Assembly (NCBI GenBank): GCA_000696115.1
Contig: JJOH01000094.1
Coordinates: forward strand, 42,713-106,712
Direction: 5' to 3'
From: Streptomyces olindensis
GTDB taxonomy: Bacteria > Actinomycetota > Actinomycetes > Streptomycetales > Streptomycetaceae
Length of the DNA stretch: 64,000 bases
In this document: in pieces, positions 47,468 through 56,069 of the stretch
How positions within the stretch are numbered: the first letter of the stretch is position 1
Layout of the letters: the number at the start of each line of letters is the position of its first letter
Program-made: the position numbers and the translations under genes
The notes under the pieces: model-generated
Seen by the model: the letters and a program-made list of their open reading frames with translations, nothing else
Told to the model about the DNA's origin: nothing
Databases searched by the model: none

Positions 47468-47482
47468 GATTTTCATTATAGT
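47461..47482. promoter_or_regulatory. Zur-like box overlapping a bidirectional aztA/aztB promoter
   Basis: TGAACATGATTTTCA (47461-47475) matches the actinobacterial Zur consensus TGAAAATGATTTTCA with one difference. TATAGT (47477-47482, plus strand) lies 8 nt before the aztB ATG, and TATAAT (47480-47475, minus strand) 7 nt before the aztA ATG. Zur bound to the box would block both polymerases. Confidence 0.8.
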
Positions 47483-47490
47483 GTGTTTAC

Positions 47491-48348
47491 ATGGACTGGT
47501 TGACGGGCCCCTTCGAGGTGACCTTTGTGCAAAGGGCCCTGTGGGGCGGGATGTTGGTGTCGGCGATCTGCGCCCTGGCCGGCACGTGGGTGGTGCTCAG
47601 GGGGATGGCCTTCCTCGGTGACGCCATGTCCCACGGGCTGCTGCCCGGAGTGGCGCTCGCCGCGCTGTTCGGCGGCAACCTGCTGGTGGGGGCGCTGCTG
47701 AGCGCGGCCGTGATGACGGCCGGCGTCACCGCACTCGGCCGCACCCCGCGGCTCTCCCAGGACACCGGTATCGGCCTGCTGTTCGTGGGGATGCTGTCGC
47801 TCGGCGTGATCATCGTGTCGCGCTCGCAGTCCTTCGCGGTCGACCTGACCGGGTTCCTCTTCGGAGACGTCCTCGCCGTCCGTGAACAGGACCTGGTGCT
47901 GCTGGGCGTGGCGCTCCTGCTGGCGCTGGCCGTGTCGGTCCTCGGGCACCGGGCCTTCCTCGCCCTGGCCTTCGACCCGCGCAAGGCCCGGACGCTCGGG
48001 TTGCGCCCCCGCCTGGCCCACGCGGTGCTGCTCGGTCTCCTGGCGCTGGCCATCGTCGCCTCCTTTCACATCGTGGGGACGCTGCTGGTCCTGGGCCTGC
48101 TCATCGCCCCGCCGGCCGCCGCGCTGCCGTGGGCGCGCAGTGTGCGGGGTGTCATGGCCCTCGCGGCGCTGCTCGGCATCACCGCCACCTTCTGCGGCCT
48201 GCTGCTGTCCTGGCATCTGAGCACCGCGGCCGGCGCGACGGTATCCGCCCTCGCGGTGGCCCTGTTCTTCCTCTCCCATCTGGCTTCCGGTCTCCGCGGC
48301 CACCGTCGTGCGCGCCTCGCCGGTGCTGACGCCGCGGCGACCGACTGA
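47491..48348 (+). CDS. aztB: Zinc ABC transporter permease AztB
   Basis: The 285-residue protein MDWLTGPFEVTFVQRALWGG has about eight membrane segments typical of the ZnuB/ABC-3 family: GTWVVLRGMAFLGDAMSHGL (the conserved DAxSHxxLPG block), GRTPRLSQDTGIGLLFVGML and SFHIVGTLLVLGLLIAPPAA. It forms the membrane channel for zinc import with AztA and AztC. The first codon sits 8 nt after a -10 box, so translation is probably leaderless. The TTG start of the AztD-like gene follows after 21 nt. Confidence 0.9.
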   Translation: MDWLTGPFEVTFVQRALWGGMLVSAICALAGTWVVLRGMAFLGDAMSHGLLPGVALAALFGGNLLVGALLSAAVMTAGVTALGRTPRLSQDTGIGLLFVGMLSLGVIIVSRSQSFAVDLTGFLFGDVLAVREQDLVLLGVALLLALAVSVLGHRAFLALAFDPRKARTLGLRPRLAHAVLLGLLALAIVASFHIVGTLLVLGLLIAPPAAALPWARSVRGVMALAALLGITATFCGLLLSWHLSTAAGATVSALAVALFFLSHLASGLRGHRRARLAGADAAATD

Positions 48349-48369
48349 AAGAAACCCGAGGCGATCCCC

Positions 48370-49611
48370 TTGTTCGTCCGCAGAAACCGCACTCCCTGGG
48401 CGTCGGCCGCGTTCGTGACCGTCGCACTGCTCGCCACCGGCTGCGCCGGGCAGGACGCCGATCCGTCCGCCCGGGGAGCGACTCCCACGTCCGCCGCTCC
48501 GCACGGGTACGTCGAAGGGGCGCAGGAGAGGGCCGAGCAGCAGTCCCGGCTGGTTCTCAACGACCCGGGGAGCGGAGACACCCGCGTCCTCGACCTCATC
48601 ACCGGAAAGGTGCACGAGGTGTCCCGGACGACGGACACCACGCACCTCACCACGGACGGCCGGTTCGGCTACTTCCACACCCCGCGCGGCACGCACGTCC
48701 TCGACAGCGGCGCCTGGATGGTGGACCACGGCGACCACGTGCACTACTACCGCGCGCGGATTCGTGACGTGGGCCGGCTGCCCGGAGGCCCGGGTGCGCG
48801 CGTGCGCGGCGACGCCGCCGTGACCGCGGTGACCGACGCGGACGGCCGGGCCAGGACCTACCGCCGGGCCGAACTGGAGAAGGGCGAGGTCGGCTCCCCC
48901 CGCACGCTTCCCGGAACCCACGCGGAAGCCGTCGTGCCGTACGCGGAGCACCTGCTCGGCCTCACCGACGACGGGAAGGGCTCCGCGAAGCTCGTGGTGT
49001 ACGACCGCGAGGGCAGGCGCGTCGCGTCGCCGGACGCGCGGTGCGAGGACCCGCGGGGAGACGCCGTCACCCGGCGCGGAGCCGTCCTCGGCTGCTCCGA
49101 CGGCGCCCTCCTCGTCCGTGAGGACGACGGCACGTTCACCGCCGAGAAGACCCCGTACGGCGACGACGTACCCGCGGGGCAACGCGCCACGGCCTTCCGC
49201 CACCGGCCCGGCAGCGACACGCTCACGGCACCGGCCGGTGAGCGGGCCGTGTGGGTTCTGGACGTCACCGAGCGCGCGTGGACGAGGGTGAACACCGGCC
49301 CCGTGGTCTCCGCCAACACCGCGGGCGAGGGCTCCGTCCTGATCGTCCTGGAGACCGACGGGTCGCTCCACGGCTACGACATCGCCACCGGCAAGCAGGT
49401 CTCCGAGACGAAGCCGCTCGTGAAGGGCGACCTGGACGCCGGCGCCGACGGGAAGACGGGACCGGTCATCGAGGTCGATCGCAGCCGCGCCTACCTCAAC
49501 GACCCCGAGGGGAAACGCGTGTACGAGATCGACTACAACGACAACCTGCGCGTCGCGCGCACCTTCGACCTGGACATCGTGCCGGCCCTGATGGTGGAGA
49601 CCGGACGATGA
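48370..49611 (+). CDS. AztD-like zinc-binding lipoprotein (beta-propeller type)
   Basis: TTG 48370 behind CCCGAGG gives a signal peptide and lipobox LLATGC, then a 413-residue all-beta protein with repeated blades. DTTHLTTDGRFGYFHTPRGT and WMVDHGDHVHYYRARIRD form a His/Asp cluster as expected for the zinc site of AztD chaperones. Its stop overlaps the aztC ATG (ATGA). A second, less similar AztD-type gene follows aztC. I infer this one docks with AztC and hands over zinc. Confidence 0.75.
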   Translation: MFVRRNRTPWASAAFVTVALLATGCAGQDADPSARGATPTSAAPHGYVEGAQERAEQQSRLVLNDPGSGDTRVLDLITGKVHEVSRTTDTTHLTTDGRFGYFHTPRGTHVLDSGAWMVDHGDHVHYYRARIRDVGRLPGGPGARVRGDAAVTAVTDADGRARTYRRAELEKGEVGSPRTLPGTHAEAVVPYAEHLLGLTDDGKGSAKLVVYDREGRRVASPDARCEDPRGDAVTRRGAVLGCSDGALLVREDDGTFTAEKTPYGDDVPAGQRATAFRHRPGSDTLTAPAGERAVWVLDVTERAWTRVNTGPVVSANTAGEGSVLIVLETDGSLHGYDIATGKQVSETKPLVKGDLDAGADGKTGPVIEVDRSRAYLNDPEGKRVYEIDYNDNLRVARTFDLDIVPALMVETGR

Positions 49612-50567
49612 CGAGACAGCCCCGACGGCCGCGGCGCCTGCGCGGCCTCCTCCTCGCCCTGCTCGCCCTCGTCCCGGCCGGTGCGGCGACCGCGTGCACG
49701 GCCGGCGACGACCGGCCCCGGGTCGTGGTGACGACCAACATCCTCGGCGACATCACCCGCGAGATCGTCGGCGACCAGGCCGACGTCACCGTGCTGATGA
49801 AACCCAACGCCGACCCGCACTCCTTCGGTCTGTCGGCCGTGCAGGCCGCCGAACTGGAGCGCGCGGACCTCGTGGTCTTCAACGGGCTGGGCCTGGAGGA
49901 GAACGTCCTGCGGCACGTGGAGGCCGCCCGCGAGTCCGGCGTGCCCACCTTCGAGGCCGGCAAGGCGGCGGACCCGCTCACCTTCCAGGCGCACGACGAC
50001 GGAGGCCCCGAGGAGGAGGCCGGGCAGCCCGACCCGCACTTCTGGACCGACCCCGACCGCGTACGCAAGGCCGCCGGCCTGATCGCCGATCAGGTCGCCG
50101 AGCACGTGGACGGCGTGGACGAGAAGACGATCCGCGCCAATGCCGACCGCTACGACGGCCGACTCGCCGACCTCACCGCCTGGATGGAGAAGTCCTTCGA
50201 CCGCATCCCGGAAGAGCGGCGGGCGTTGGTGACCAACCACCACGTCTTCGGCTACCTCGCCGACCGCTTCGGCTTCCGGGTGGTCGGCGCGGTGATCCCG
50301 AGCGGTACGACGCTGGCCTCGCCCAGCTCCTCCGACCTGCGCTCGCTCACCCGGGCCATGCGCGAGGCGGGAGTGCGCACCGTCTTCGCCGACTCCTCCC
50401 AGCCCAAGCGGCTGGCCGAGGTCCTGCGCACCGAACTGGGCGGCCAGGTGCGCGTCGTGGAGCTCTACTCGGAATCGCTGACCGAGCAGGGCAAGGGCGC
50501 CGGCACCTACCTGCAGATGATGCGCGCCAACACCACCGCCATGACCGACGGCCTGACCGGCGCCTGA
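49608..50567 (+). CDS. aztC: Zinc ABC transporter substrate-binding protein AztC
   Basis: The 319-residue exported receptor belongs to cluster A-I. After a signal peptide (RLRGLLLALLALVPAGAATA then C) come VVVTTNILGDITREIVGDQA, MKPNADPHSFGLSAVQAAEL (first His), QPDPHFWTDPDRVRKAAGLI (second His), VTNHHVFGYLADRFGFRVVG (third His) and TVFADSSQPKRLAEVL (Asp). The zinc site is complete. The usual His-rich loop is short and acidic (HDDGGPEEEAGQPDPH). Coupled to the preceding AztD-like gene by overlap. Confidence 0.92.
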   Translation: MTRQPRRPRRLRGLLLALLALVPAGAATACTAGDDRPRVVVTTNILGDITREIVGDQADVTVLMKPNADPHSFGLSAVQAAELERADLVVFNGLGLEENVLRHVEAARESGVPTFEAGKAADPLTFQAHDDGGPEEEAGQPDPHFWTDPDRVRKAAGLIADQVAEHVDGVDEKTIRANADRYDGRLADLTAWMEKSFDRIPEERRALVTNHHVFGYLADRFGFRVVGAVIPSGTTLASPSSSDLRSLTRAMREAGVRTVFADSSQPKRLAEVLRTELGGQVRVVELYSESLTEQGKGAGTYLQMMRANTTAMTDGLTGA

Positions 50568-50641
50568 GACCGTCCCTCACCCCCTGAACACAAGCACCGC
50601 ACCCCACGCCGCGCCCGCGCGGCCCAGAAAGGATCACACCG

Positions 50642-51841
50642 GTGAACAAGTCGATACGCACCAGAGCCTTCACGGGCACGGCCCTCGCCCTGGCGGCCTC
50701 CGCGGTCCTGACCGCCTGCGGAGGGGAGGACACCTCCTCGTCCGACGCGCAGGCCAAGAACACGCCGGGCACCAAGGCCGTGGCGGTCAAGGACCCGTTG
50801 GTCGCCACGTTCGACGGCGGCCTGTACGTCCTCGACGGCGAGAGCCTGAAGACGGCCGCCACGATCGAGCTGCCCGGCTTCAACCGGCTCAACCCCGCCG
50901 GCGACGACTCCCACGTCATCGTCTCCACCGACGCCGGCTTCCGCGTCCTGAACGCCGCCGAGCAGACCTTCACCGGCGTCGAGTACAAGGGCGCCAAGCC
51001 CGGGCACGTCGTCCAGCACGCCGGCAAGACGGTGCTCTTCACGGACGGAACCGGCGAAGTCAACGTGTTCGACCCCGACGACCTCGCGGGCGGCAAGAAG
51101 CCGGAGGGGCGCACCTACACCTCCGCCGAACCGCACCACGGCGTCGCCATCGAACTGAGCAACGGTGAACTCCTCAGCACCCTGGGCACCGAGGAGAAGC
51201 GCACCGGCGCCCTCGTCCTGGACAAGGACAACAAGGAGATCAAGCGCAACGAGAACTGCCCCGGCGTGCACGGGGAGGCCGCGGCCAAGGGCGAGGCCGT
51301 CGCCGTCGGCTGCGAGGACGGCGTCCTCATCTACAAGGACGGCGAGTTCACCAAGGTGGACGCCCCCGACGACTACGGCCGCATCGGCAACCAGCGGGGC
51401 AGCGACGCCTCGCCGATCCTCCTGGGCGACTACAAGACCGACCCGGAGGCAGAACTGGAGCGGCCGACCCGCATCTCGCTCATCGACACCGAGACCGGGA
51501 AGCTGCGCCTGGTCGACCTGGGTACCAGCTACTCCTTCCGCTCGCTCGGCCGCGGACCCCACGGTGAGGCACTCGTCCTCGGCACGAACGGCACCCTCCA
51601 CGTCATCGACCCGGAAACGGGCAAGGTGGAGAAGAAGATCCCCGTCGTGGACAAGTGGCAGGAGCCGCTGGACTGGCAGCAGGCCCGGCCCACCCTCTTC
51701 GTCCGCGACCACACCGCGTACGTCTCCGAGCCGGGCAAGCGCAAGCTGCACGCCGTCGACATCGAGTCGGGCGAGAAGATCACGTCGGTGACGCTGCCGA
51801 AGAGCACGAACGAACTGTCCGGCGTGGTCGCGGGGCACTGA
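50642..51841 (+). CDS. aztD: Zinc metallochaperone AztD
   Basis: GTG 50642 after GAAAGGATCACACCG gives a 399-residue lipoprotein (lipobox LTAC, then SSSDAQAKNTPGTKAVAVKD). The beta-propeller contains LYVLDGESLKTAATIELPGF, GAKPGHVVQHAGKTVLFTDG, SAEPHHGVAIELSNGELL and NCPGVHGEAAAKGE, in which His residues cluster at one face. I recall this as the form named AztD in streptomycetes. It accepts zinc and transfers it to AztC (established for the Paracoccus homologue). The following 160-nt gap holds the second Zur-like box. Confidence 0.85.
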   Translation: MNKSIRTRAFTGTALALAASAVLTACGGEDTSSSDAQAKNTPGTKAVAVKDPLVATFDGGLYVLDGESLKTAATIELPGFNRLNPAGDDSHVIVSTDAGFRVLNAAEQTFTGVEYKGAKPGHVVQHAGKTVLFTDGTGEVNVFDPDDLAGGKKPEGRTYTSAEPHHGVAIELSNGELLSTLGTEEKRTGALVLDKDNKEIKRNENCPGVHGEAAAKGEAVAVGCEDGVLIYKDGEFTKVDAPDDYGRIGNQRGSDASPILLGDYKTDPEAELERPTRISLIDTETGKLRLVDLGTSYSFRSLGRGPHGEALVLGTNGTLHVIDPETGKVEKKIPVVDKWQEPLDWQQARPTLFVRDHTAYVSEPGKRKLHAVDIESGEKITSVTLPKSTNELSGVVAGH

Positions 51842-51942
51842 TCCGCACCAGCCCGAGCCGGACGACCTTGCCGTGTGCCGCGCAGCGGGTGCCCCACCGC
51901 TGCGCGAACCGGACCACCGCGCCCCGTAAAAAACAGGTCAAG

Positions 51943-51957
51943 TGAAAATGATTATCA
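51943..51957 (+). promoter_or_regulatory. Zur-like box of the metallophore-uptake operon
   Basis: TGAAAATGATTATCA is a 7-1-7 near-palindrome, one base from symmetric and close to the Zur consensus TGAAAATGATTTTCA. It lies 46 nt upstream of the receptor gene start at 52004. Confidence 0.8.
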
Positions 51958-52003
51958 GGTATGTTTGGGATCCGGGGACCGTCAAGGAAGAAGCGAGGGA
52001 ACG

Positions 52004-52984
52004 ATGCTGCGCGCACCGTCGAGATTCGTCCGAAGCTGCGTCGCCGCAGCGGTAGTGGGGTCGGTCCTGGCCGGATGCGGCGCGTCCGCCGAACCCGCGA
52101 GCGAGCGGCGCGCTGCCGGGGCCGGGCCCAGGACCGACGTCACCGTCGAACCCATCGAGGCCACGCGGGAGCTGACGGACACGAACGGCGTCAGGATCTC
52201 TCTGCGGAAGGAACCGGAGCGCATCGTCTGCCTCTTCGCGCTCTGTGACGACATCCTGACCGAACTGGGCATCGTCCCCACGGCCACGAACAACGCGCTC
52301 CTGGCCCACCCCGGCTTCCTGGGAGAGGAGAAGGCGAAGGAAGTCGACGTCATCCCCGGCGGTTTCATCGCCCCCGAGGTGGAGGCGATCCTCTCCCACA
52401 AGCCCGATCTCGTGATCGGCCTCGAGGACACCCACGGAAAACTCGCCCCGGCGCTGAAGGGCGCGACCACCTTCTGGCCCATGCAACCGGAGACCTGGCA
52501 GGACAGCGTGGGTTACCTGCGCGACGCCGCGGCGCTCACCGGCCGTACCGCCGAAGGAGTGAAGGCCGAGAAGGCCTTCCGCACCAAGCTCGCCGAGGCC
52601 GAGCGGGCCAGGAGCGACAAGACCGCGATCGTCATCTACGGCAGCGACGAGAACTTCGGCGTCGCCACCCCGGAGACGGACGTGGCCGCCAGCCTGTTCC
52701 CCAAGCTGGCCGACTACCCCTGGAAGTCGCGGGGCGTGGAGGGGAGTTACAGCCTCGAGGAGATCCTCGCGGCCGACGTCGACGTGATCTTCTCCGAGAC
52801 GATCAGTTTCGGTGAGGCGGACGGCAAGCTGTCGGAGAAGCTGGCCCGGAACCCGCTGTGGGGGAAGATCCCGGCCGTGCAGAACGGGGACGTCCACGAG
52901 GTGAACTCCGAGGTGTGGGCCAAGGGCCGCGGCACCCGCTCGCTGGGGATCGTCCTCGACGAGGCCACGGCCGCGCTGCGGTGA
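52004..52984 (+). CDS. Metallophore ABC transporter substrate-binding lipoprotein (FecB/BtuF type)
   Basis: ATG 52004 follows CGAGGGAACG. The 326-residue protein has a signal peptide and lipobox VLAGC, then KEPERIVCLFALCDDILTEL, GFIAPEVEAILSHKPDLVIG and LGIVLDEATAAL, a type III metal-chelate-binding receptor. Two Cys (VCLFALC) stand out near the first strand. It is followed with overlap by permease genes, so it initiates a six-gene operon under the Zur-like box. Zinc-chelate rather than ferric-siderophore uptake is inferred from the box. Confidence 0.9.
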   Translation: MLRAPSRFVRSCVAAAVVGSVLAGCGASAEPASERRAAGAGPRTDVTVEPIEATRELTDTNGVRISLRKEPERIVCLFALCDDILTELGIVPTATNNALLAHPGFLGEEKAKEVDVIPGGFIAPEVEAILSHKPDLVIGLEDTHGKLAPALKGATTFWPMQPETWQDSVGYLRDAAALTGRTAEGVKAEKAFRTKLAEAERARSDKTAIVIYGSDENFGVATPETDVAASLFPKLADYPWKSRGVEGSYSLEEILAADVDVIFSETISFGEADGKLSEKLARNPLWGKIPAVQNGDVHEVNSEVWAKGRGTRSLGIVLDEATAALR

Positions 52985-54174
52985 ACGCGCCCCCTGCGAC
53001 CGAGGCCGCAGCGGACGACGTGACCACGCGGGGGCGCAGGGCTGTGCCGTGGCAACTGCCCTTGCTGGTCTCCCTGGTGGCCGTCGCATCCGGCTGCGCG
53101 CTGAGCCTGGGCACGCCCTATGTGCAGCTGTACCGGCTGCCCGGCGCGCTGCGGGATGCCGACTCCACCCTTGCCGGGATCGTGGTCACCGAACTGCGCC
53201 TGCCCCGGCTGGTGCTGGCGCTGGCCGCCGGGGCCTGCCTGGGTGCCGCAGGGCTCGTGCTGCAGGAGGCGCTGCGCAATCCCCTGGCCATCCCCGAGAT
53301 GCTGGGGGTGTCGTCGGGAGCCGCGTTCGGGGTCGCCGCACCGCTGGTGCTGGCGGTGTCCATCCCCGTCGCCGTCCAGCCGCTGCTGGCGATCGGCGGC
53401 GCCGTGCTCGGCGGCGGACTCACGCTGCTCGCGGCCGGGCTCGGGCGCAGCCCGTCCGCGGTGCTGCTCACCGGTGCCGCGGTCGCCGCCGCGTTGCAGG
53501 CCGCGCTGCTCGTGCTCATGGTGATGGCCGACCAGCTCGACCTTCAGCTGATCTACCGCTACCTGCTCGGCTCCCTCTCCGCCCGCACCTGGGACGACGT
53601 CACCGGGCTGTGGCCGTGGCTGCTCGTCGCGGTACCCGCGCTCGTGCTGTGCGCGCCGGTGCTCTCGGTGCTGCGGCTGGGGGACGAGGACGCCGAGGCG
53701 CTGGGCGTCCGGGCGCAGCGGGCACGGTTGGCGGCGCTGGCCATCGCCATCGTGCTGATCGCGCCCGTGACGGCCGTGTGCGGGCCCGTGGCCTGGGTCG
53801 GATTCCTCGCCCCGCACCTGGCCCGACGGCTCAACCCGGGTGCGACCGCGGTGGGTTGGCTGCCGTGGTCGGCGGCGTGGGGTGCGGTCGTGGTGGCCGT
53901 CGCCGACATCCCGGCCCGGCTGGCCCTGGTGCCCGTCGAGACACCGGTCGGCGCCTGGACGGCCCTGCTCGGTGTGCCGGCCGGTGTCGCCCTGCTCCGG
54001 TCGGGCCGCCGGAGACCGACTGCTCCGCGACGAGCGGCCGGCTCCGTTGCCGTGTCCCTCGAACCGCCGGGCCCGCGCGGGTCGGAACCCTCCCCGGAGA
54101 CCCCCGGGCATGGCCACCGGCAGGAGCCGGGCGGCGAACCCGGCTGGGCGGCCGAAGCGGGGGAGGCCCGATGA
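52981..54174 (+). CDS. FecCD-family permease 1
   Basis: GTG 52981 overlaps the receptor stop (GTGA). The 397-residue protein has about ten membrane segments: LRLPRLVLALAAGACLGAAG, LQEALRNPLAIPEMLGVSSG, GPVAWVGFLAPHLARRL. RLPR/GA-LG-A-G-LQ and NPLAxPxxLGxxxGA are the FecCD signature. The C-terminal 50 residues are a Pro/Gly/Glu-rich tail not required by the family. Pairs with permease 2 as a heterodimeric channel. Confidence 0.92.
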   Translation: MNAPPATEAAADDVTTRGRRAVPWQLPLLVSLVAVASGCALSLGTPYVQLYRLPGALRDADSTLAGIVVTELRLPRLVLALAAGACLGAAGLVLQEALRNPLAIPEMLGVSSGAAFGVAAPLVLAVSIPVAVQPLLAIGGAVLGGGLTLLAAGLGRSPSAVLLTGAAVAAALQAALLVLMVMADQLDLQLIYRYLLGSLSARTWDDVTGLWPWLLVAVPALVLCAPVLSVLRLGDEDAEALGVRAQRARLAALAIAIVLIAPVTAVCGPVAWVGFLAPHLARRLNPGATAVGWLPWSAAWGAVVVAVADIPARLALVPVETPVGAWTALLGVPAGVALLRSGRRRPTAPRRAAGSVAVSLEPPGPRGSEPSPETPGHGHRQEPGGEPGWAAEAGEAR

Positions 54175-55178
54175 ACCGGCGCTTCGGGGCGCTCGTCGCG
54201 CTCGTCGTCGTGTGCGCCTGCGCCGAACTGCTGGCTGGGCGGGGCCTGTCCCCGTCCGTGGTCGCGGACGTGCTCGGCGGAGGCGGCGACGCGACGGAAC
54301 GGCACATCGTGTTCCAACTCCGGCTGCCCCGGCTGCTGGTGGCCCTCGGCGCGGGAGCGTGCCTGGGAGTCGCGGGCCTGGTCCTGCAGTCAGCTCTGCG
54401 CAACCCCCTGGCCGGACCCGAGGTCACGGGTGTGACGCCGGGCGCGGTGCTCGGAGCCGTCACCGCGACCGGCCTCGGCCTCGCCGGCTGGGAATCTCCC
54501 CTCGCGGTGGTCGTCGCCGCGTGCGTGGGGGGCTGCACCGGGGCCACCCTGCTGTGGCTGCTCGCCGGACGCGGCCGGGGCGACCCGGAACAGACCGCCC
54601 TGCACGGGGTCCTCGTATCGGCGGTGCTCGGCGGGCTGACCGCCATGGTGCTGCTGGTCGCGCCGGGCGAGCTGGGCAGCGTCGTGCAGTGGCTCGTCGG
54701 CACGACGGAGGGCAGGGTGTGGCAGCACTGGCACCTGCTGTGGCCCTGGGCGCTGGCCTGGGGTGCCGCGGCGTGGCTGCTCGCCGGGCCCCTGACGCTG
54801 TTGCGCTGCGGGGACGAACTCGCCGCCGCCGCGGGGCTGGCCACCGGACGGGCCCGGTCCCTCGCCCTGCTGTGCGCGGTGGCGCTGACGGCGGGAGCGG
54901 TGGCCGCCGTGGGGGCGCTGGGGTTCGTCGGACTGCTCGTGCCGCATGTCGCCGTGGCCGTGTTCGGCGCGGACCTGCGGGTGTCGCTGCCCGGTTCCGC
55001 CCTGGTCGGGGCGGCCGTGGTGTGCGGGTCGGACGCGGCGGCGCAACTGCTGTCACGGCTGCTGGCGGCCGCCCTGGACTTCGGGCGGCTCACCCTGCCG
55101 GTCGGGGCACTCACGACCTGCCTCGGAGCCGCGCTGTTGATGGTCGTCGTGCGCCGCGCGCCGAGCCGTACGTTCTGA
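54171..55178 (+). CDS. FecCD-family permease 2
   Basis: ATG 54171 behind GGGGGAGGCCCG overlaps the permease 1 stop (ATGA). The 335-residue protein repeats the signature: FQLRLPRLLVALGAGACLGV, GLVLQSALRNPLAGPEVTGV, GALGFVGLLVPHVAVAVFGA, and LTLPVGALTTCLGAALLMVV. It is shorter at the C-terminus than permease 1. Overlapping starts indicate tight translational coupling. Confidence 0.92.
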   Translation: MNRRFGALVALVVVCACAELLAGRGLSPSVVADVLGGGGDATERHIVFQLRLPRLLVALGAGACLGVAGLVLQSALRNPLAGPEVTGVTPGAVLGAVTATGLGLAGWESPLAVVVAACVGGCTGATLLWLLAGRGRGDPEQTALHGVLVSAVLGGLTAMVLLVAPGELGSVVQWLVGTTEGRVWQHWHLLWPWALAWGAAAWLLAGPLTLLRCGDELAAAAGLATGRARSLALLCAVALTAGAVAAVGALGFVGLLVPHVAVAVFGADLRVSLPGSALVGAAVVCGSDAAAQLLSRLLAAALDFGRLTLPVGALTTCLGAALLMVVVRRAPSRTF

Positions 55179-55195
55179 TGTCGACGGAGGGGAAC

Positions 55196-55999
55196 ATGAC
55201 CGAGCCCGTGGGGATCCGCGTCGAGGGGGTTCGCTTCGGATACCCCGGCAGGCCCGTGCTGCGCGGCGTCGACATGACCGTCGAGCCGGGTCAGTTGACC
55301 GCCCTCATCGGCCTCAACGGCTGCGGCAAGTCGACCCTGCTGCGGCTGGCGGCCGGACTGCTCCGGCCCGAGGAGGGAAGCGTCCTGCTCGGCGGGGACG
55401 ACCTCGCCGGGCTCTCCCGGCGCGCCACCGCCCGGCGCGTCGCGCTGTTGCACCAGTCGGCCCCGGCCGTCCCCGGCATGACCGTACGGCAGCTCGTACG
55501 GCAGGGGCGGTACGCGGCCCGGGGCCCGCTCGGCATGCTGCGCGAGGGCGACGACCCCGTGGTGCGGCGGGCCCTGCGCGACGTCGGCGTGGAGGACTGG
55601 GCCGAGCGCGACGTCGACGCGCTGTCCGGGGGCGAGCGGCAGCGGGTCCGGCTCGCGATGGCACTCGCCCAGGACACCCGCGTCCTGCTGCTGGACGAGC
55701 CGACCACCTACCTGGACCTGCATCACCAGCTCGATGTGCTCCAGACCGTGGTGCGGCTGCGCGAGGAGCGCGGTCTCACCGTCGTGATGGTGCTGCACGA
55801 CCTGGCGCACGCCGCCCGGTTCGCCGAGCGGATCGTGGCGCTGCGGGACGGCCGCGTGGTGGCCGACGGGACGCCGAAGGAGGTGGTCACGCCCGGACTG
55901 CTGGCGGACGTCCTCAGGGTGGCGGGCCGGGTGGGCCAGGACCCCGAGGGCGGCTGGCCGGTGTGTTACCCGGACCACCCTCTCACCGAGGGCGTCTGA
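55196..55999 (+). CDS. Metallophore ABC transporter ATPase (FecE/BtuD type)
   Basis: The 267-residue ATPase starts at ATG 55196 after GGAGGGGAAC; an ATG at 55178 overlaps the permease stop but has a poorer site. ALIGLNGCGKSTLLRLAAGL (Walker A with an unusual Cys), RRVALLHQSAPAVPGMTVRQ (Q-loop), VDALSGGERQRVRLAMALAQ (signature), VLLLDEPTTYLDLHHQLDVL (Walker B) and VVMVLHDLAHAARFA (H-loop) are complete. It powers import with the two permeases. A 70-nt gap follows before the next operon gene. Confidence 0.93.
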   Translation: MTEPVGIRVEGVRFGYPGRPVLRGVDMTVEPGQLTALIGLNGCGKSTLLRLAAGLLRPEEGSVLLGGDDLAGLSRRATARRVALLHQSAPAVPGMTVRQLVRQGRYAARGPLGMLREGDDPVVRRALRDVGVEDWAERDVDALSGGERQRVRLAMALAQDTRVLLLDEPTTYLDLHHQLDVLQTVVRLREERGLTVVMVLHDLAHAARFAERIVALRDGRVVADGTPKEVVTPGLLADVLRVAGRVGQDPEGGWPVCYPDHPLTEGV

Positions 56000-56069
56000 C
56001 ACCCGCCCCCGGCCACCCGCTCCCACGCGCTCGTCGAGCGCCCCTGCGATCACTCCGAGGAGAGGACCC

